In this document: positions 33,490 to 43,792 of the stretch, piece after piece | Position numbering within the stretch: the stretch's first letter is position 1 | Layout of the letters: each line of letters opens with the position of its first letter | Assembly (NCBI RefSeq): GCF_009818105.1 | Contig: NZ_CP046564.1 | Coordinates: forward strand, 2,046,001-2,110,000 | Length of the DNA: 64,000 nucleotides | From: Bacillus sp. N1-1 | GTDB lineage: Bacteria > Bacillota > Bacilli > Bacillales > Guptibacillaceae | Reading direction: 5' to 3' | Translations under genes and position numbers: made by a program | The notes under the pieces: model-generated | Seen by the model: only the letters and a program-made list of their open reading frames with translations | Told to the model about the DNA's origin: nothing | Databases searched by the model: none

Positions 33490-36400
33490 ATGAAGCATGA
33501 TTACCAGTCACAGACGAAAGTAAAAGAAGACGTCCTGCTAGAACGTCTTGCTCTCATTCAAACAGAGTTAGCGCCTGCAGAAGCATCGAAAATGAAACAA
33601 TTAAGCGATAAATTAATGAGTGGTGAACAGCACTTTCTTTTCTCGGGCCATTTTTCTGCGGGAAAGTCATCATTAATTAATGCGTTATTTGAAACCAATT
33701 TATTGCCTTCAAGTCCTATTCCTGCGAGTGCGAATACGGTTCGTATTCGGTCTGGAAAATCAGGTGCTTCTGTTTATTTTATCAATGGCAAAAAAATGAT
33801 TTTTAAAGCGCCATATGATATCGATCAAGTAAAAGGTTACTGCCTGAATGGAGAAGAAGTAGAGCGCGTGGAATTATCTGCGCCATCTATGATCGAAAAA
33901 GACGTTATTTTCATTGATACGCCTGGAATCGATTCAACTGACGAGGCTCATAGGCTTTCGACCGAGTCATCCATGTATTTAGCAGATGTCGTTTTCTATG
34001 TGATGGATTATAACCATGTTCAATCAGAAGTAAACTATCAGTTTATTCGCGAGTTATACCGTCAAAATAAGAAAATCATTTTAATTGTGAACCAAATTGA
34101 CAAACATAACGAAGCTGAGATTTCATTCAAATCTTTTAAGAAATCAGTTGTGGAGTCTTTTGAGACGTGGGGCATGTCACTCGAATCGTTTTTCTTTATC
34201 TCCCTGCGTGATCAAAACCATCCTCAAAACCAATTTCATCAGCTGAAAACCTATATCGAAGGTCTTTCGAAGAAAATGCCCGAGGATAAAGTTAAGCGAG
34301 TCTACGATGCGGCGACCGAACTTATTGACAACATCGACACGGTTGATGAGGATAATGAAGTGATCCAAGCTTATGAAGAGATGGAAACCAAACTCTCTTT
34401 TTCAAAGGAGCGCATTAAGCTGATTGAAGAGGAGTTTCAATCTGAAGCTTCAACCATCCAAAAAAGCGCGATTCTAATGCCTTATGAAGTAAGGGAGGCA
34501 GGGCGAGCCTACCTGGAATCTTTGCAACCTGGATTTAAGGTTGGGTTAGTTTTTCGTGACAAAAAAACACAGCAGGAACGTTCAAACCGATACGAGGCAT
34601 TTGTATCAGGTTTAGAGGAACAAGTGAAGTCACAGCTTGAATGGCATTTTAAGGAGCTACTTCAGGAGCTAAGATCGACTGCAGCCTTAACGAAAGTGGA
34701 CCCTCCAGTTTTAGATGATTCATTTCACGTCGATTTCACCGTCATACAAGAAGAAGCAAAAAAAGGGAACGGCGCAACGGGTGAAGCGGTGCTTCATTAT
34801 ACCGAAAATGTCGCGCATAGCATGAAGACCCAAATCAAGCAGCAAGCAGAAAAACGAAAGAATTTGCTCATTGATCAGGTGAATTTAGAGCATGAACAAA
34901 TCGCGATGGATGTTCAAAAAGCTTTTGAAAATCAAGTTGGAGAAAAAGATTCCGAAGTCTTCTTAGCAAAGATGGAAATGGTGAGTGAGAAAGCTAACGG
35001 CATCTGGGCGATCCTTGAAGGAAGTCGTGATGAAGAAGCTAGACGGATAGCGAAAAGTGTAGAGCGAAAGGAGGAAAAACAGCAGGTCATTATTGTGGAG
35101 TCCGTCGAAAAAACCAACAATGAAATTCACAGCGAAAATGAGGGGGTTTTAGCAGAAGAAGTTGTTGAAAAGCATGATGATGACCTTCCTACTTCTGAAA
35201 CGACTGTACAGGCGCTTCAAAATATCGCGACTGAACTAACCGATCTTCCGGGCTTCGATCATACAAAGCAAAATTTAATGAAAAAAGCGAATAAACTTGC
35301 GGATCAATCTTACACAGTTGCGTTGTTTGGTGCATTTAGTGCTGGCAAATCATCTTTCGCGAATGCTTTGATAGGTGAGAAGATCTTACCATCTTCGCCG
35401 AATCCAACGACGGCAACACTTAACCGCATTTGTCCTGTTACAAATGAGCATGCACATAAAACAGCAATGATTCATTACAAGACGGAAGAGGAGCTTCTTC
35501 TAGATTTAAATCATTCTCTTTCTTATTTTGGAGAACAGGCTTTTTCGCTTCGAGACTGTTTGCAAATTATATCTGCCGGTAAGCTGTTCAAGCGAGAGTC
35601 GGCTGAAACAAAACCTCACGCATTATTTTTACGTGCGGTTGTTAGGGGAGAAGGGGAGCTTTCGTACCTTGGAATGGACCGAGAAGTAACGTTAACAGAA
35701 TACGAAGATATGGTTGTAAACGAATCAAAAGCAGCTTTTATCGCCTCCATTTCATTATATTATGATTGTCCCCTAACGAGAGAAGGTATAACGCTTGTGG
35801 ACACGCCTGGAGCGGATTCGATTAATGCTCGACATACGGGCGTCGCTTTTCAATATATGAAAGCCGCTGACGCAATTCTGTATGTGACCTATTACAATCA
35901 CGCCTTCTCAAAAGCAGATCGCGAATTCTTAATTCAGCTTGGTCGGGTGAAAGATGTGTTTGAGATGGATAAGATGTTCTTTCTTCTAAATGCTTCTGAT
36001 CTGGCAGAAAACGACGGGGAACTTCACACTGTACTCGATCATGTGAAAAAACAGCTGCAGCAGTATGGGATTCGCTATCCATCCCTCTTTCCCGTTTCAA
36101 GCCTTGCAGGAATGCTTTCATCAGAAACGCTAAGTGAGGAAGATGAAGCGTTTCTTACAAAGTTACCAACACAACTTAGAAACAAAGGTGGACTTGCTTC
36201 TTTTGAAGAACGCTTCTATCGATTTATTCGAACAGATCTATCGAAAATGGCCGTAGAAGCAATCCTAAGTGAAATAACCCGTATCAGAGAAGAAATCGAC
36301 CATTGGATCGAGCATTTTGAATTGAATGCCAATGAAAAAGAAGATCAGCTGAAGCGCTTGCGCCTTCAAAGTGATGAGGCGATTGAAGAAGTGGAGCAAT

Positions 36401-37104
36401 ATGCCGTGTCAACCTCCTTACAACAAATTGAACAGGAGTTAACAGAACTTGTGCACTACATGCCTCAACGTCTTTTTTATCGCTTTAATGACTTTTTTAA
36501 GGAAGCATTTAACCCTTCTATCATTCATAGCCGTGATGGACTAAATGATGCATCGCGTTCACTTCTAGAAGATATTGAACAAGATCTTCTTCAAGAGTTG
36601 AGAGCGGCGTCACTCCGGATTGATCGATTTATTAAGCGAGAGCTTCAAAAGAATGAGAAAGACATGCAGATGACCATTCGTAACCACTTAACAGATTTCC
36701 GCTATGCATCTAACGATTCAAAGGACATGGCGACACCTGCATTTTCAGCTTCACTCACAACCTGGATGAGCAGTGAAGCACTTGTTAAGTTAGCACGGAG
36801 TTCTTTTAAATCTCCAAAGCAATTTTTTGAACAAAATGGAAGAGATAACTTACACGATGTGCTGAAAAAGGAATTTCAACAGCCTGTTAGTGAATATTTA
36901 GCTACGGAACAACAGGTGATTACGTCAATGGCGACGAATTTTTATGGAGAAAACCTTGATGAAATGAAGCGTGAGATCCTAAACGAAATAAGGGAGTACA
37001 TTGAAACGAGAACAACGATGTTAAATAGTGATTTATCAAAAGCTTTCTTACAAACGAAACAGTCAAATGTAGCAAGAATTCAAACGAACTTATTGGGGGA
37101 ATAG
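33490..37104 (+). CDS. dynA: DynA-type double dynamin GTPase
   Basis: About 1204 residues, near B. subtilis DynA (YpbR, 1193). Two dynamin-like units are fused: P-loops GHFSAGKSSL (about residue 52) and GAFSAGKSSF (about 615), switch motifs DTPGID and DTPGAD, G4-like NQIDK in the first. Long coiled helices follow each GTPase. DynA tethers and fuses membranes and helps against phage and membrane stress. ATG 33490 gives the family N-terminus; upstream in-frame starts (33391) have no support. The 4-nt gap to the sulfurtransferase gene implies co-transcription. Confidence 0.93.
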   Translation: MKHDYQSQTKVKEDVLLERLALIQTELAPAEASKMKQLSDKLMSGEQHFLFSGHFSAGKSSLINALFETNLLPSSPIPASANTVRIRSGKSGASVYFINGKKMIFKAPYDIDQVKGYCLNGEEVERVELSAPSMIEKDVIFIDTPGIDSTDEAHRLSTESSMYLADVVFYVMDYNHVQSEVNYQFIRELYRQNKKIILIVNQIDKHNEAEISFKSFKKSVVESFETWGMSLESFFFISLRDQNHPQNQFHQLKTYIEGLSKKMPEDKVKRVYDAATELIDNIDTVDEDNEVIQAYEEMETKLSFSKERIKLIEEEFQSEASTIQKSAILMPYEVREAGRAYLESLQPGFKVGLVFRDKKTQQERSNRYEAFVSGLEEQVKSQLEWHFKELLQELRSTAALTKVDPPVLDDSFHVDFTVIQEEAKKGNGATGEAVLHYTENVAHSMKTQIKQQAEKRKNLLIDQVNLEHEQIAMDVQKAFENQVGEKDSEVFLAKMEMVSEKANGIWAILEGSRDEEARRIAKSVERKEEKQQVIIVESVEKTNNEIHSENEGVLAEEVVEKHDDDLPTSETTVQALQNIATELTDLPGFDHTKQNLMKKANKLADQSYTVALFGAFSAGKSSFANALIGEKILPSSPNPTTATLNRICPVTNEHAHKTAMIHYKTEEELLLDLNHSLSYFGEQAFSLRDCLQIISAGKLFKRESAETKPHALFLRAVVRGEGELSYLGMDREVTLTEYEDMVVNESKAAFIASISLYYDCPLTREGITLVDTPGADSINARHTGVAFQYMKAADAILYVTYYNHAFSKADREFLIQLGRVKDVFEMDKMFFLLNASDLAENDGELHTVLDHVKKQLQQYGIRYPSLFPVSSLAGMLSSETLSEEDEAFLTKLPTQLRNKGGLASFEERFYRFIRTDLSKMAVEAILSEITRIREEIDHWIEHFELNANEKEDQLKRLRLQSDEAIEEVEQYAVSTSLQQIEQELTELVHYMPQRLFYRFNDFFKEAFNPSIIHSRDGLNDASRSLLEDIEQDLLQELRAASLRIDRFIKRELQKNEKDMQMTIRNHLTDFRYASNDSKDMATPAFSASLTTWMSSEALVKLARSSFKSPKQFFEQNGRDNLHDVLKKEFQQPVSEYLATEQQVITSMATNFYGENLDEMKREILNEIREYIETRTTMLNSDLSKAFLQTKQSNVARIQTNLLGE

Positions 37105-37107
37105 GCG

Positions 37108-37923
37108 ATGAAAAATCTTGTTTCTGTTGAATGGCTCGCCCATCATTTATACGATGAACATCTTGTGATTGTTGATTGTCAGTTTGAATTAGGCAATCCT
37201 GAAAGTGGCTATGCTGCTTATGTAGAAGGTCACATCCCTGGTGCTCTATATGCAGATCTTGAAAAGGACTTATCGGGTGAAGTCGGAGAGCACGGTGGCA
37301 GACACCCGTTACCAGATCAAGAACAGCTTCAGGGGCTCGTTGAAAGGTTAGGGATCCAGCAGGATTCTAAAGTGATTGTATACGACCATGAATATGGGGC
37401 GATGGCTGCAAGATTATGGTTTTTACTTGGTTTTGCCGGTCATAAGGAGCGCGCTGTACTTGATGGAGGGTTGAAAGCCTGGAGAGGGGAGGGACATAAG
37501 CTCGAGACGAATGTCCCGGAAGTTAGCCTTTCTGAATATCCTATTAGCCTTGATAAATCAATGATTGTTTCGATGAACGATGTGAAGCAGGCGCAACAAG
37601 AAGGGCGTACCATTATTGATTCTCGTGCTCCAGAGCGTTTTAATGGAGAAAAAGAGCCGATTGATCACAAAGCGGGACATATCCCGGGGGCAATCAACTA
37701 TTTTTGGAAAGATAACTTGAACGAAGATCAAAAATGGAAAGACCCTGAGGAGAGAGTAGGGGTAAACGAGCACGGTCAGGAGCCAATTGTATACTGTGGG
37801 TCCGGGGTAACAGCTTGTGTGAATTTGCTCGCTCTACAGGAAGCGGGAGTTCATGCGAAGCTTTATCCAGGTAGCTATAGTGATTGGGTATCTTATAAAA
37901 ACAATCCGATTGATTCAAACTAA
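37108..37923 (+). CDS. Sulfurtransferase with two rhodanese domains
   Basis: 271 residues. The N-terminal rhodanese domain (VDCQFELGNPESG ... GHIPGALY) is inactive-like; the C-terminal domain carries the catalytic Cys in VYCGSGVTAC near residue 232. The loop CGSGVTA fits the thiosulfate/3-mercaptopyruvate sulfurtransferase group. It moves a sulfane sulfur to cyanide or a thiol. 3 nt after dynA with TAGGCG-ATG, so in one transcript with it. Confidence 0.9.
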   Translation: MKNLVSVEWLAHHLYDEHLVIVDCQFELGNPESGYAAYVEGHIPGALYADLEKDLSGEVGEHGGRHPLPDQEQLQGLVERLGIQQDSKVIVYDHEYGAMAARLWFLLGFAGHKERAVLDGGLKAWRGEGHKLETNVPEVSLSEYPISLDKSMIVSMNDVKQAQQEGRTIIDSRAPERFNGEKEPIDHKAGHIPGAINYFWKDNLNEDQKWKDPEERVGVNEHGQEPIVYCGSGVTACVNLLALQEAGVHAKLYPGSYSDWVSYKNNPIDSN

Positions 37924-37926
37924 ATG

Positions 37927-37963
37927 AAAGCCAGCCCGAAACACATGTAGGGCTGGCTTTTTT
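37927..37963 (+). terminator. Terminator of the dynA-sulfurtransferase transcript
   Basis: AAAGCCAGCCC/GGGCTGGCTTT, then T. Confidence 0.88.
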
Positions 37964-37981
37964 CTGTGCAATTATATGGTT

Positions 37982-39136
37982 TTAAAGAGTAGAAAGGAAA
38001 CGTTCTAGTCGATCCATCCCTTCTTTTAACACATCAAGTTTATAGGCGAAGGAAATTCGAACATATCCTTCTCCGTATGTGGAAAAAGCGCTACCTGGAA
38101 CAACGGCAACATTGCCTTCTTTTGCGAGTTTCATGGCAAAATCAAAAGAGGTTAAGCCAAATTGTTTAATAGAAGGAAGGATATAGAATGCACCGTCAGG
38201 CTTGATTGGTGATAGCCCCATTCCGACTAATCGATCATATACATAGTTCATTCTTTTCGTGTATTCCTTTCTCATTTCAATGGGATCATCAAGTCCATTA
38301 TCTAACGCTTCGAGAGCGGCATACTGAGATACAGAAGAAGCGCAGGAAACATTGTATTGGTGCACTTTCAAAATGTGTTTTGCGAGCGCTTCTGGTGCAA
38401 ATAAAAAGCCAATTCGCCATCCTGTCATCGCATGGGACTTAGAAAGTCCATTGATGACGATTGTCTTTTCTCGCATGCTAGTAAATTGAGCGATGGAAGC
38501 ATGTTCGCCTGAGAAGGTTAGTTCTGAATAAATTTCGTCAGAGAGAACAAAAATGCTTTTATCTTCCAATAGAGCAGCAAGATCCTCAAGTTCAGCTGCA
38601 GACATGGCGACGCCTGTTGGGTTGGATGGTGATGGAAGAATGATGCATTTTGTTCGTTCTGTCAGCGCTGATTCTACTAATGAGCGTGACAGCTTAAAGC
38701 CATTTTCCGTCGTATCAATGTGAACAGGAACAGCCCCACATAGTGTAATTATTGGTTCGTATCCAGGATATACTGGTCCAGGTAATATAACCTCATCGCC
38801 TTCAGTAAGAAGAGTACGAAGCGTTACATCAATTGCCTGGCTAGCGCCTGAGGTTGTGATGACCTCGGTTTCAGGCTTGTATGTTAGGTTGTACTTTGAT
38901 TTTAGAAAATGGGATGCCGCTTTACGAAGTTCAAGTATGCCAGCATTATGTGTATACGTCGTCTTATTTTGATCAATGGCCGTTTGAGCCGCTTCCTTAA
39001 TGTGACCGGGCGTTTCAAAATCCGGCTGACCGATAGTTAACGAAATCATGTTTTCATAATCTGCCACCATATTAAAAAAAGTACGGATACCTGAAATTTC
39101 AATGGCGTTTACTCGAGGGTTTAATAAATGTTCCAT
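37982..39136 (-). CDS. patA: Aminotransferase A (class I/II)
   Basis: 384 residues, fold type I PLP enzyme. SLTIGQPDF, then TTGASQAIDVTLR, PSNPTGV, VLSDEIYSEL and the PLP lysine in INGLSKSHAMTGWRIGF. The start EHLLNPRVNAIEISGIR and the rest follow B. subtilis PatA closely. It transaminates amino acids in lysine/N-acetyl-diaminopimelate-related metabolism. The minus-strand ATG is the only well-placed start. The region before it (39137-39447) carries DnaA boxes. Confidence 0.93.
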   Translation of the reverse strand: MEHLLNPRVNAIEISGIRTFFNMVADYENMISLTIGQPDFETPGHIKEAAQTAIDQNKTTYTHNAGILELRKAASHFLKSKYNLTYKPETEVITTSGASQAIDVTLRTLLTEGDEVILPGPVYPGYEPIITLCGAVPVHIDTTENGFKLSRSLVESALTERTKCIILPSPSNPTGVAMSAAELEDLAALLEDKSIFVLSDEIYSELTFSGEHASIAQFTSMREKTIVINGLSKSHAMTGWRIGFLFAPEALAKHILKVHQYNVSCASSVSQYAALEALDNGLDDPIEMRKEYTKRMNYVYDRLVGMGLSPIKPDGAFYILPSIKQFGLTSFDFAMKLAKEGNVAVVPGSAFSTYGEGYVRISFAYKLDVLKEGMDRLERFLSTL

Positions 39137-39254
39137 AGGGCTGTCTTCCTTTCCGTCTCAACTTCTCATAAACATCATTGTAGCATAATTTTAAAACTAT
39201 CGTCGAAATGAAGTTCTTTTGCGGATAAGTTCCAAAATAGATTAAAAATGAAGG

Positions 39255-39397
39255 TGTTGATAAGTTGGCTAAGTACTGGTAGTATTGGTTTTCTGAGACT
39301 TATCAACAGAAGAAACTATATACCCACACCCGGTATTTTCATTTCACTTGGGGGTATAGTAGGGGGATATAGGTTACCCACAAAATTCTGTGGATAA
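39255..39397. other. Cluster of DnaA-box-like 9-mers
   Basis: One exact box, TTATCCACA (minus strand, 39389-39397), and three one-mismatch copies: TTATCAACA at 39300-39308 and on the minus strand at 39255-39263, and TTACCCACA at 39374-39382. Four sites in 143 bp inside a 350-bp stretch with no gene. Confidence 0.6.
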
Positions 39398-39447
39398 CCA
39401 ATATTCAGATAATTTAAAGCTGATCACTAAAATCTTTCATGATACAC

Positions 39448-39489
39448 AAAAAACCAGATTCCAGGGTAGTGGAATCTGGTTTTTTTTTA
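39448..39489. terminator. Terminator of the PucR-type regulator
   Basis: AAACCAGATTCCA/TGGAATCTGGTTT with a 6-nt loop; U-run in both directions. Confidence 0.88.
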
Positions 39490-40941
39490 GTTTGATGACA
39501 AAATACTGTCTGTCAAATAAGCCAGTAAAGCGAATTGAACGTGGATGCGCTGTTCATAAGAGTAAATATCGATTCCGGTTAGTTTTTCTAACTGTTTAAT
39601 CCGATAATTTAGCGTATGCCTATGTATGAAAAGTTTATCCGCTGTTCGATTAATGACAAGGTTATTTTCCAAAAAAGCTTCAAGCGTTCTCATTAGTTGA
39701 GATTGGTGTTTGTGATCATATGAGACAATCGGTGATAAAAGAGGTTCATAATAAGTCGTAAGGTCTTCTCCGTTCTCTTTTAAGCGAATGAAAACCTGGT
39801 AAGCTCCTAATGATTTATATTGAATGAGAGATTCTTTTCGATACTTCGCAAAATGGTGAGCGACTGACGCTTCTTTTAGAGCCGATTCAAGCTCCCGAAT
39901 TCCTGTAGCCGTGCTCACACCTACCGTAGATAAAGACGACTCTTGCTCGTCTATAAAAGGTTTAAAGTGACCGCATAAAAGAACGACAACGTGATCCAAT
40001 TTCCTTTTGATTAAGCCTTTTGTTCTTGTGGAAATCAACGTTTGCTGACACTGCAGTTCGAGCTCAGATAGGTTGGGGGAGGAAAGAACAGCTACGCAGT
40101 TAAGACCGGTTAAATCATAGCCCATTTCTTTGCTTTTCTTTAGAATCGTTTTCTCATCTTCATACGAATGCGAAAAGAGAATATCAAGAAAGTCCGCTTC
40201 CATTTGTGATCGTGTATCTTCAATAATTCGTAGCTTGAGAAATTCAATCGCAAAGATATTCGCTGCTTGTTTAAGCGCAAGCTGATCAAGTGACGTGAGC
40301 GGAGTCTGTTTTTGAATGAAGATCGTGCCGATGGTTTGACCTTCTGTCACGATCGGATAAGCGTGTTCAATTGGATATTGTCGGTTTGTTATATATGACC
40401 CTGCTAAAAGAGCTTGATTTGATTCATAGAGGGATACATTGCAGTAAAGTAATTTTGAAAGCGCGTCTGTTAATGATGAAAAACCGGTATTTTTAATGAC
40501 TAGAGCTGTTAATTCATCTTGAATGCGCTGTGCTTGTGTGAGCATACTAAGCTGTTTATTAACAAGCTGTTCTAGAATGCTTCTAGTAACCGTAGAAAAA
40601 TTCATCGTTCTTGGAATTTCAAGGAGCGGTAACCCCGTTCGGTTTGCGGCTTCAATCATCGCTAAAGGAACAACATCCAGGTAAAATCCCGTGTGAATCG
40701 CAACCGCGGAAAGCTGCCGATTTGAAAGTGCGTGGATGAGCATTGAGTAAGAGTCGGATTTTTCATGCCAACCGTATGCCGTAGTAATTAAGAATTCACC
40801 TTCATGAAGACGTGTAACGTCCTCCATAACTTCCACAATCGTTAACCACTTAATATCTCGATCGATTCCTTGTTTTCCAGCAATTAATTTGATTTCCCTC
40901 ATTTCGGATAGTTGTAATGCCTCTCTAACGGATAGTCCCAT
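39487..40941 (-). CDS. PucR family transcriptional regulator
   Basis: 484 residues. N-terminal PucR domain (SVREALQLSEMREIKLIAG ... GEFLITTAYGW), a middle GGDEF-like region, and a C-terminal PucR-type helix-turn-helix (LEAFLENNLVINRTADKLFIHRHTLNYRIKQLEKLTG). ATG 40941 chosen as it gives the family N-terminus and has GGGGGAC ahead; a frame upstream adds 31 residues without support. Divergent from the lysine-degradation genes, so it may regulate them; the target is inferred from position only. Confidence 0.9.
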   Translation of the reverse strand: MGLSVREALQLSEMREIKLIAGKQGIDRDIKWLTIVEVMEDVTRLHEGEFLITTAYGWHEKSDSYSMLIHALSNRQLSAVAIHTGFYLDVVPLAMIEAANRTGLPLLEIPRTMNFSTVTRSILEQLVNKQLSMLTQAQRIQDELTALVIKNTGFSSLTDALSKLLYCNVSLYESNQALLAGSYITNRQYPIEHAYPIVTEGQTIGTIFIQKQTPLTSLDQLALKQAANIFAIEFLKLRIIEDTRSQMEADFLDILFSHSYEDEKTILKKSKEMGYDLTGLNCVAVLSSPNLSELELQCQQTLISTRTKGLIKRKLDHVVVLLCGHFKPFIDEQESSLSTVGVSTATGIRELESALKEASVAHHFAKYRKESLIQYKSLGAYQVFIRLKENGEDLTTYYEPLLSPIVSYDHKHQSQLMRTLEAFLENNLVINRTADKLFIHRHTLNYRIKQLEKLTGIDIYSYEQRIHVQFALLAYLTDSILSSN

Positions 40942-41077
40942 CGATGTGTCCCCCAATCCTCTTATCCAAATCGTACAACAAAGTCTAAATTTTTTGTAGA
41001 TGGTGTGGAATAGAATTTTCTCGCTTTCCCACATAGTCTAGAGATATAGACAAAAAAAGTGAGGTGACCAATCCGAA

Positions 41078-42448
41078 ATGACGAAAAGAACCCACTTGAT
41101 CAAACCTTTGCTTGGGATGGATTATGCTGTTATTTCTCACGGAAAAGGAATTTATTTATACGATGAAGAAGGTCATGCCTTTATTGATGGATGCTCAGGG
41201 GCTGTCACTGCGAACATTGGGCATGCCGTTCCAGAAATTAAAGAAGCGATGGTGGCGCAGGCAGATCAGGTATCATTTGTGTATCGATCGCAGTTTACAA
41301 GCACTTCAGCTGAGCAACTCGCAGAACGTCTTTGTCAGTCTGCACCGGGTGACCTTGACTGGGTGTTTTTTGTGAACAGTGGATCTGAAGCGATGGAAAC
41401 GGCTTTAAAAATAGCTGTGCAGTACTGGCAGGAATTGGGTCGTCCAACGAAGAACAGAATCATATCACGGTGGATGAGCTACCATGGAATTACAATGGGA
41501 GCGCTATCGATGTCAGGTCATGTGATTCGTAGAAGTCGGTTTAATGCGATGCTTGAACACTATCCAGCGCTATCGCCTCCTTATTGTTACCGATGCTCTT
41601 TCCATGATCATTGCCCAAATTGCTCGAAACAATATGCATTGGAATTTGAACAAACCATTCAACGGCTAGGTGCCGAAACGATCGCAGCCTTTGTTTGTGA
41701 GCCTGTGATTGGTGCAGCTGGAGGAGCTGTGGTACCACCTGATCGTTATTTTCATGAAATGAAAGCCGTTTGTGAGCGCTATGACATTCTCTTTATCGCG
41801 GATGAAGTTATGACAGGTATAGGTCGAACAGGGAAGATGTATGCAATGGAACACTGGGGAGTTGCCCCAGATATTTTAGCGCTCGGTAAAGGAATGAGTG
41901 CCGGTTACACACCGATGGCCGCAACGCTAGTATCGGATCGAATTATTCAAGTCATTGAACGAGGATCAAAGGTCGTCTTAAGTGGGCATACGTTTAGTGC
42001 AAACCCATTATCATCCGCTATTTGTCTTGCTGTTCTCGACTATATCGATAAAAACGATGTTGTTCAAAATGCTTCCAAAAGTGGGGCTTTTCTTATAACA
42101 GGATTAAAAGAGTTACAAGCACAATATCCCATTATCGGAGATGTGAGAGGGCTTGGCTTACTAACGGCCATTGAATTTGTTCAAGATCAAGTGACAAAAG
42201 AGCCGTTTTCGCTTCAACATGAAATAACGAATCGTTTTATTCGGAAATGTTATGAAGCTGGTCTTCTAGTATATACAGCTGCGGGTGGCTTAAACGGGAC
42301 AGCTGGTGACGCTGTCATTGTGGCGCCTCCGCTTGTGATTAAAGAACATGAAGTTCACCTTCTCCTATCCAAGCTGAACGTAGGATTAATTGAATTGGAG
42401 AAGGAACTTGAAGCAGAAGGACTCTACCAAAAGCGCTCGATAAGCTGA
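41078..42448 (+). CDS. yodT: Class III aminotransferase, YodT-like
   Basis: 456 residues. PLP-binding Lys in LALGKGMSAGYTPM near residue 272; DEVMTGIGRTGKM is the class III signature; NSGSEAMETALK near residue 100. In the Bacillus kam cluster YodT is thought to act downstream of beta-lysine formation, probably in omega-amino acid metabolism. GTGAGGTGA precedes the ATG. First gene of a six-gene co-directional run up to the sigma-54 activator. Confidence 0.88.
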   Translation: MTKRTHLIKPLLGMDYAVISHGKGIYLYDEEGHAFIDGCSGAVTANIGHAVPEIKEAMVAQADQVSFVYRSQFTSTSAEQLAERLCQSAPGDLDWVFFVNSGSEAMETALKIAVQYWQELGRPTKNRIISRWMSYHGITMGALSMSGHVIRRSRFNAMLEHYPALSPPYCYRCSFHDHCPNCSKQYALEFEQTIQRLGAETIAAFVCEPVIGAAGGAVVPPDRYFHEMKAVCERYDILFIADEVMTGIGRTGKMYAMEHWGVAPDILALGKGMSAGYTPMAATLVSDRIIQVIERGSKVVLSGHTFSANPLSSAICLAVLDYIDKNDVVQNASKSGAFLITGLKELQAQYPIIGDVRGLGLLTAIEFVQDQVTKEPFSLQHEITNRFIRKCYEAGLLVYTAAGGLNGTAGDAVIVAPPLVIKEHEVHLLLSKLNVGLIELEKELEAEGLYQKRSIS

Positions 42449-42467
42449 TGATCGGAGGAAACTCAAT

Positions 42468-43160
42468 ATGCGAAGTAAGACATGCGATTTGTCTGAACTA
42501 GATATTTTGAAAGATAACATGACCATCATGTGCGGTGGTTTTGGGGGAGTCGGTTCACCGCCATCGCTTATTGAATGGATACTAGATTCCGGCATTAAAA
42601 ACATCACCCTGATTTGTAACGATGCTGGATTCCCTTGGATAGGACCGGGCAAGCTTGTAACAGAAAAAAGGGTTTCAACACTCATTGCCTCGCATATTGG
42701 ATCTAATCCTGAAGCGGGGAAGCAAATGCATCGAGGAGAACTCAATGTTCAATTTTATCCCCAGGGTACGCTTGCAGAGAAAATTCGCGCAGGTGGAATG
42801 GGACTTGGTGGGATATTAGTCGATGTAGGGCTTGGAACATCCGTTGAAGAGGGAAAAGAAAAGACATTTGTCCAGGGGAAGGAATATATGATTGACCCTG
42901 CTTTAACGGCAGATCTATCGATTGTTGCCTGTAAGCAAGCTGATTTATACGGGAACTTGCTTTATGATCAAAGCGCACGGAATACGAATCCGCTTGTGGC
43001 ACAGGCTGGTGATCTAACGATAGCGGAAGCGTCTGAAATCGTCCAAATAGGTGAGCTTGATCCTGAACAAATTGTGACGCAAGGTGTTTTCGTTGATTAT
43101 GTGATCAAAAGCAAAGGGGTTGATTGGAAATGGGTATGGGAGCTGAAACGAGAAGGTTAA
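42468..43160 (+). CDS. yodS: CoA-transferase subunit A, YodS-like
   Basis: 230 residues, family I CoA-transferase alpha chain: MTIMCGGFGGVGSPPSLIEWI, then NDAGFPWIGPGKLV and LYGNLLYD. It pairs with the next gene. In the lysine fermentation-like route these subunits move CoA between acids such as 3-keto-5-aminohexanoate derivatives; substrate inferred from context. ATCGGAGGA precedes the ATG. Confidence 0.88.
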   Translation: MRSKTCDLSELDILKDNMTIMCGGFGGVGSPPSLIEWILDSGIKNITLICNDAGFPWIGPGKLVTEKRVSTLIASHIGSNPEAGKQMHRGELNVQFYPQGTLAEKIRAGGMGLGGILVDVGLGTSVEEGKEKTFVQGKEYMIDPALTADLSIVACKQADLYGNLLYDQSARNTNPLVAQAGDLTIAEASEIVQIGELDPEQIVTQGVFVDYVIKSKGVDWKWVWELKREG

Positions 43161-43792
43161 TCGCTCAAAGAGCTGCACGCGAAGTAACATATGGCATGAT
43201 GGTTAACCTTGGGATCGGTATTCCTACTTTAGTTGCCGACTATATTCCAGCTTCCATGGACGTTATGCTTCATACGGAGAACGGCATTCTTGGCATGGGA
43301 GGTAGCCCGGAGCCTGGTCATGAGGACGGCAACCTTTCAAACGCCGGGGGTTATCCTGTCACGATTCAACCCGGTGCTTCTTTTTTTGATAGTGCAGAAG
43401 CATTTGGGATGGTAAGAAGGGGATATCTCGATTTAACGATTCTCGGTGCTCTTGAGGTAAGTGGCAAAGGAGACATTGCCAATTGGATTGTTCCGGGAAA
43501 AAGGGTTCCGGGTATGGGGGGAGCGATTGATCTTGCCCAAAAAGCTAAGAAAGTAATTGTTTTAATGAGCCATACAACAAAGGAAGGCAATCCTAAAATC
43601 GTACAAGAATGCTCCTTACCTTTAACGGTTAAAGAGGGTGCCGATATGATTATGACTGAGCGAGCAGTGATGAAGGTGGAGGAGGGTAAACTTTATCTGT
43701 TAGAAGTGATGCCAGGCTACTCCTTGACCGATGTGTTAAACGCTACAGAAGCGCACGTAAATGTTGATCATGTAAGGGGGGAAACGTATTGA
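43130..43792 (+). CDS. yodR: CoA-transferase subunit B, YodR-like
   Basis: About 220 residues, family I beta chain. The catalytic Glu lies in HTENGILGMGG near residue 50; VNLGIGIPTLV is the standard N-terminal block and LPLTVKEGADMIMTE the C-terminal one. It overlaps subunit A by about 30 nt, so the pair is translationally coupled. ATG 43130 after AAAGGGG; another ATG two codons on is possible. Confidence 0.9.
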   Translation: MGMGAETRRLIAQRAAREVTYGMMVNLGIGIPTLVADYIPASMDVMLHTENGILGMGGSPEPGHEDGNLSNAGGYPVTIQPGASFFDSAEAFGMVRRGYLDLTILGALEVSGKGDIANWIVPGKRVPGMGGAIDLAQKAKKVIVLMSHTTKEGNPKIVQECSLPLTVKEGADMIMTERAVMKVEEGKLYLLEVMPGYSLTDVLNATEAHVNVDHVRGETY

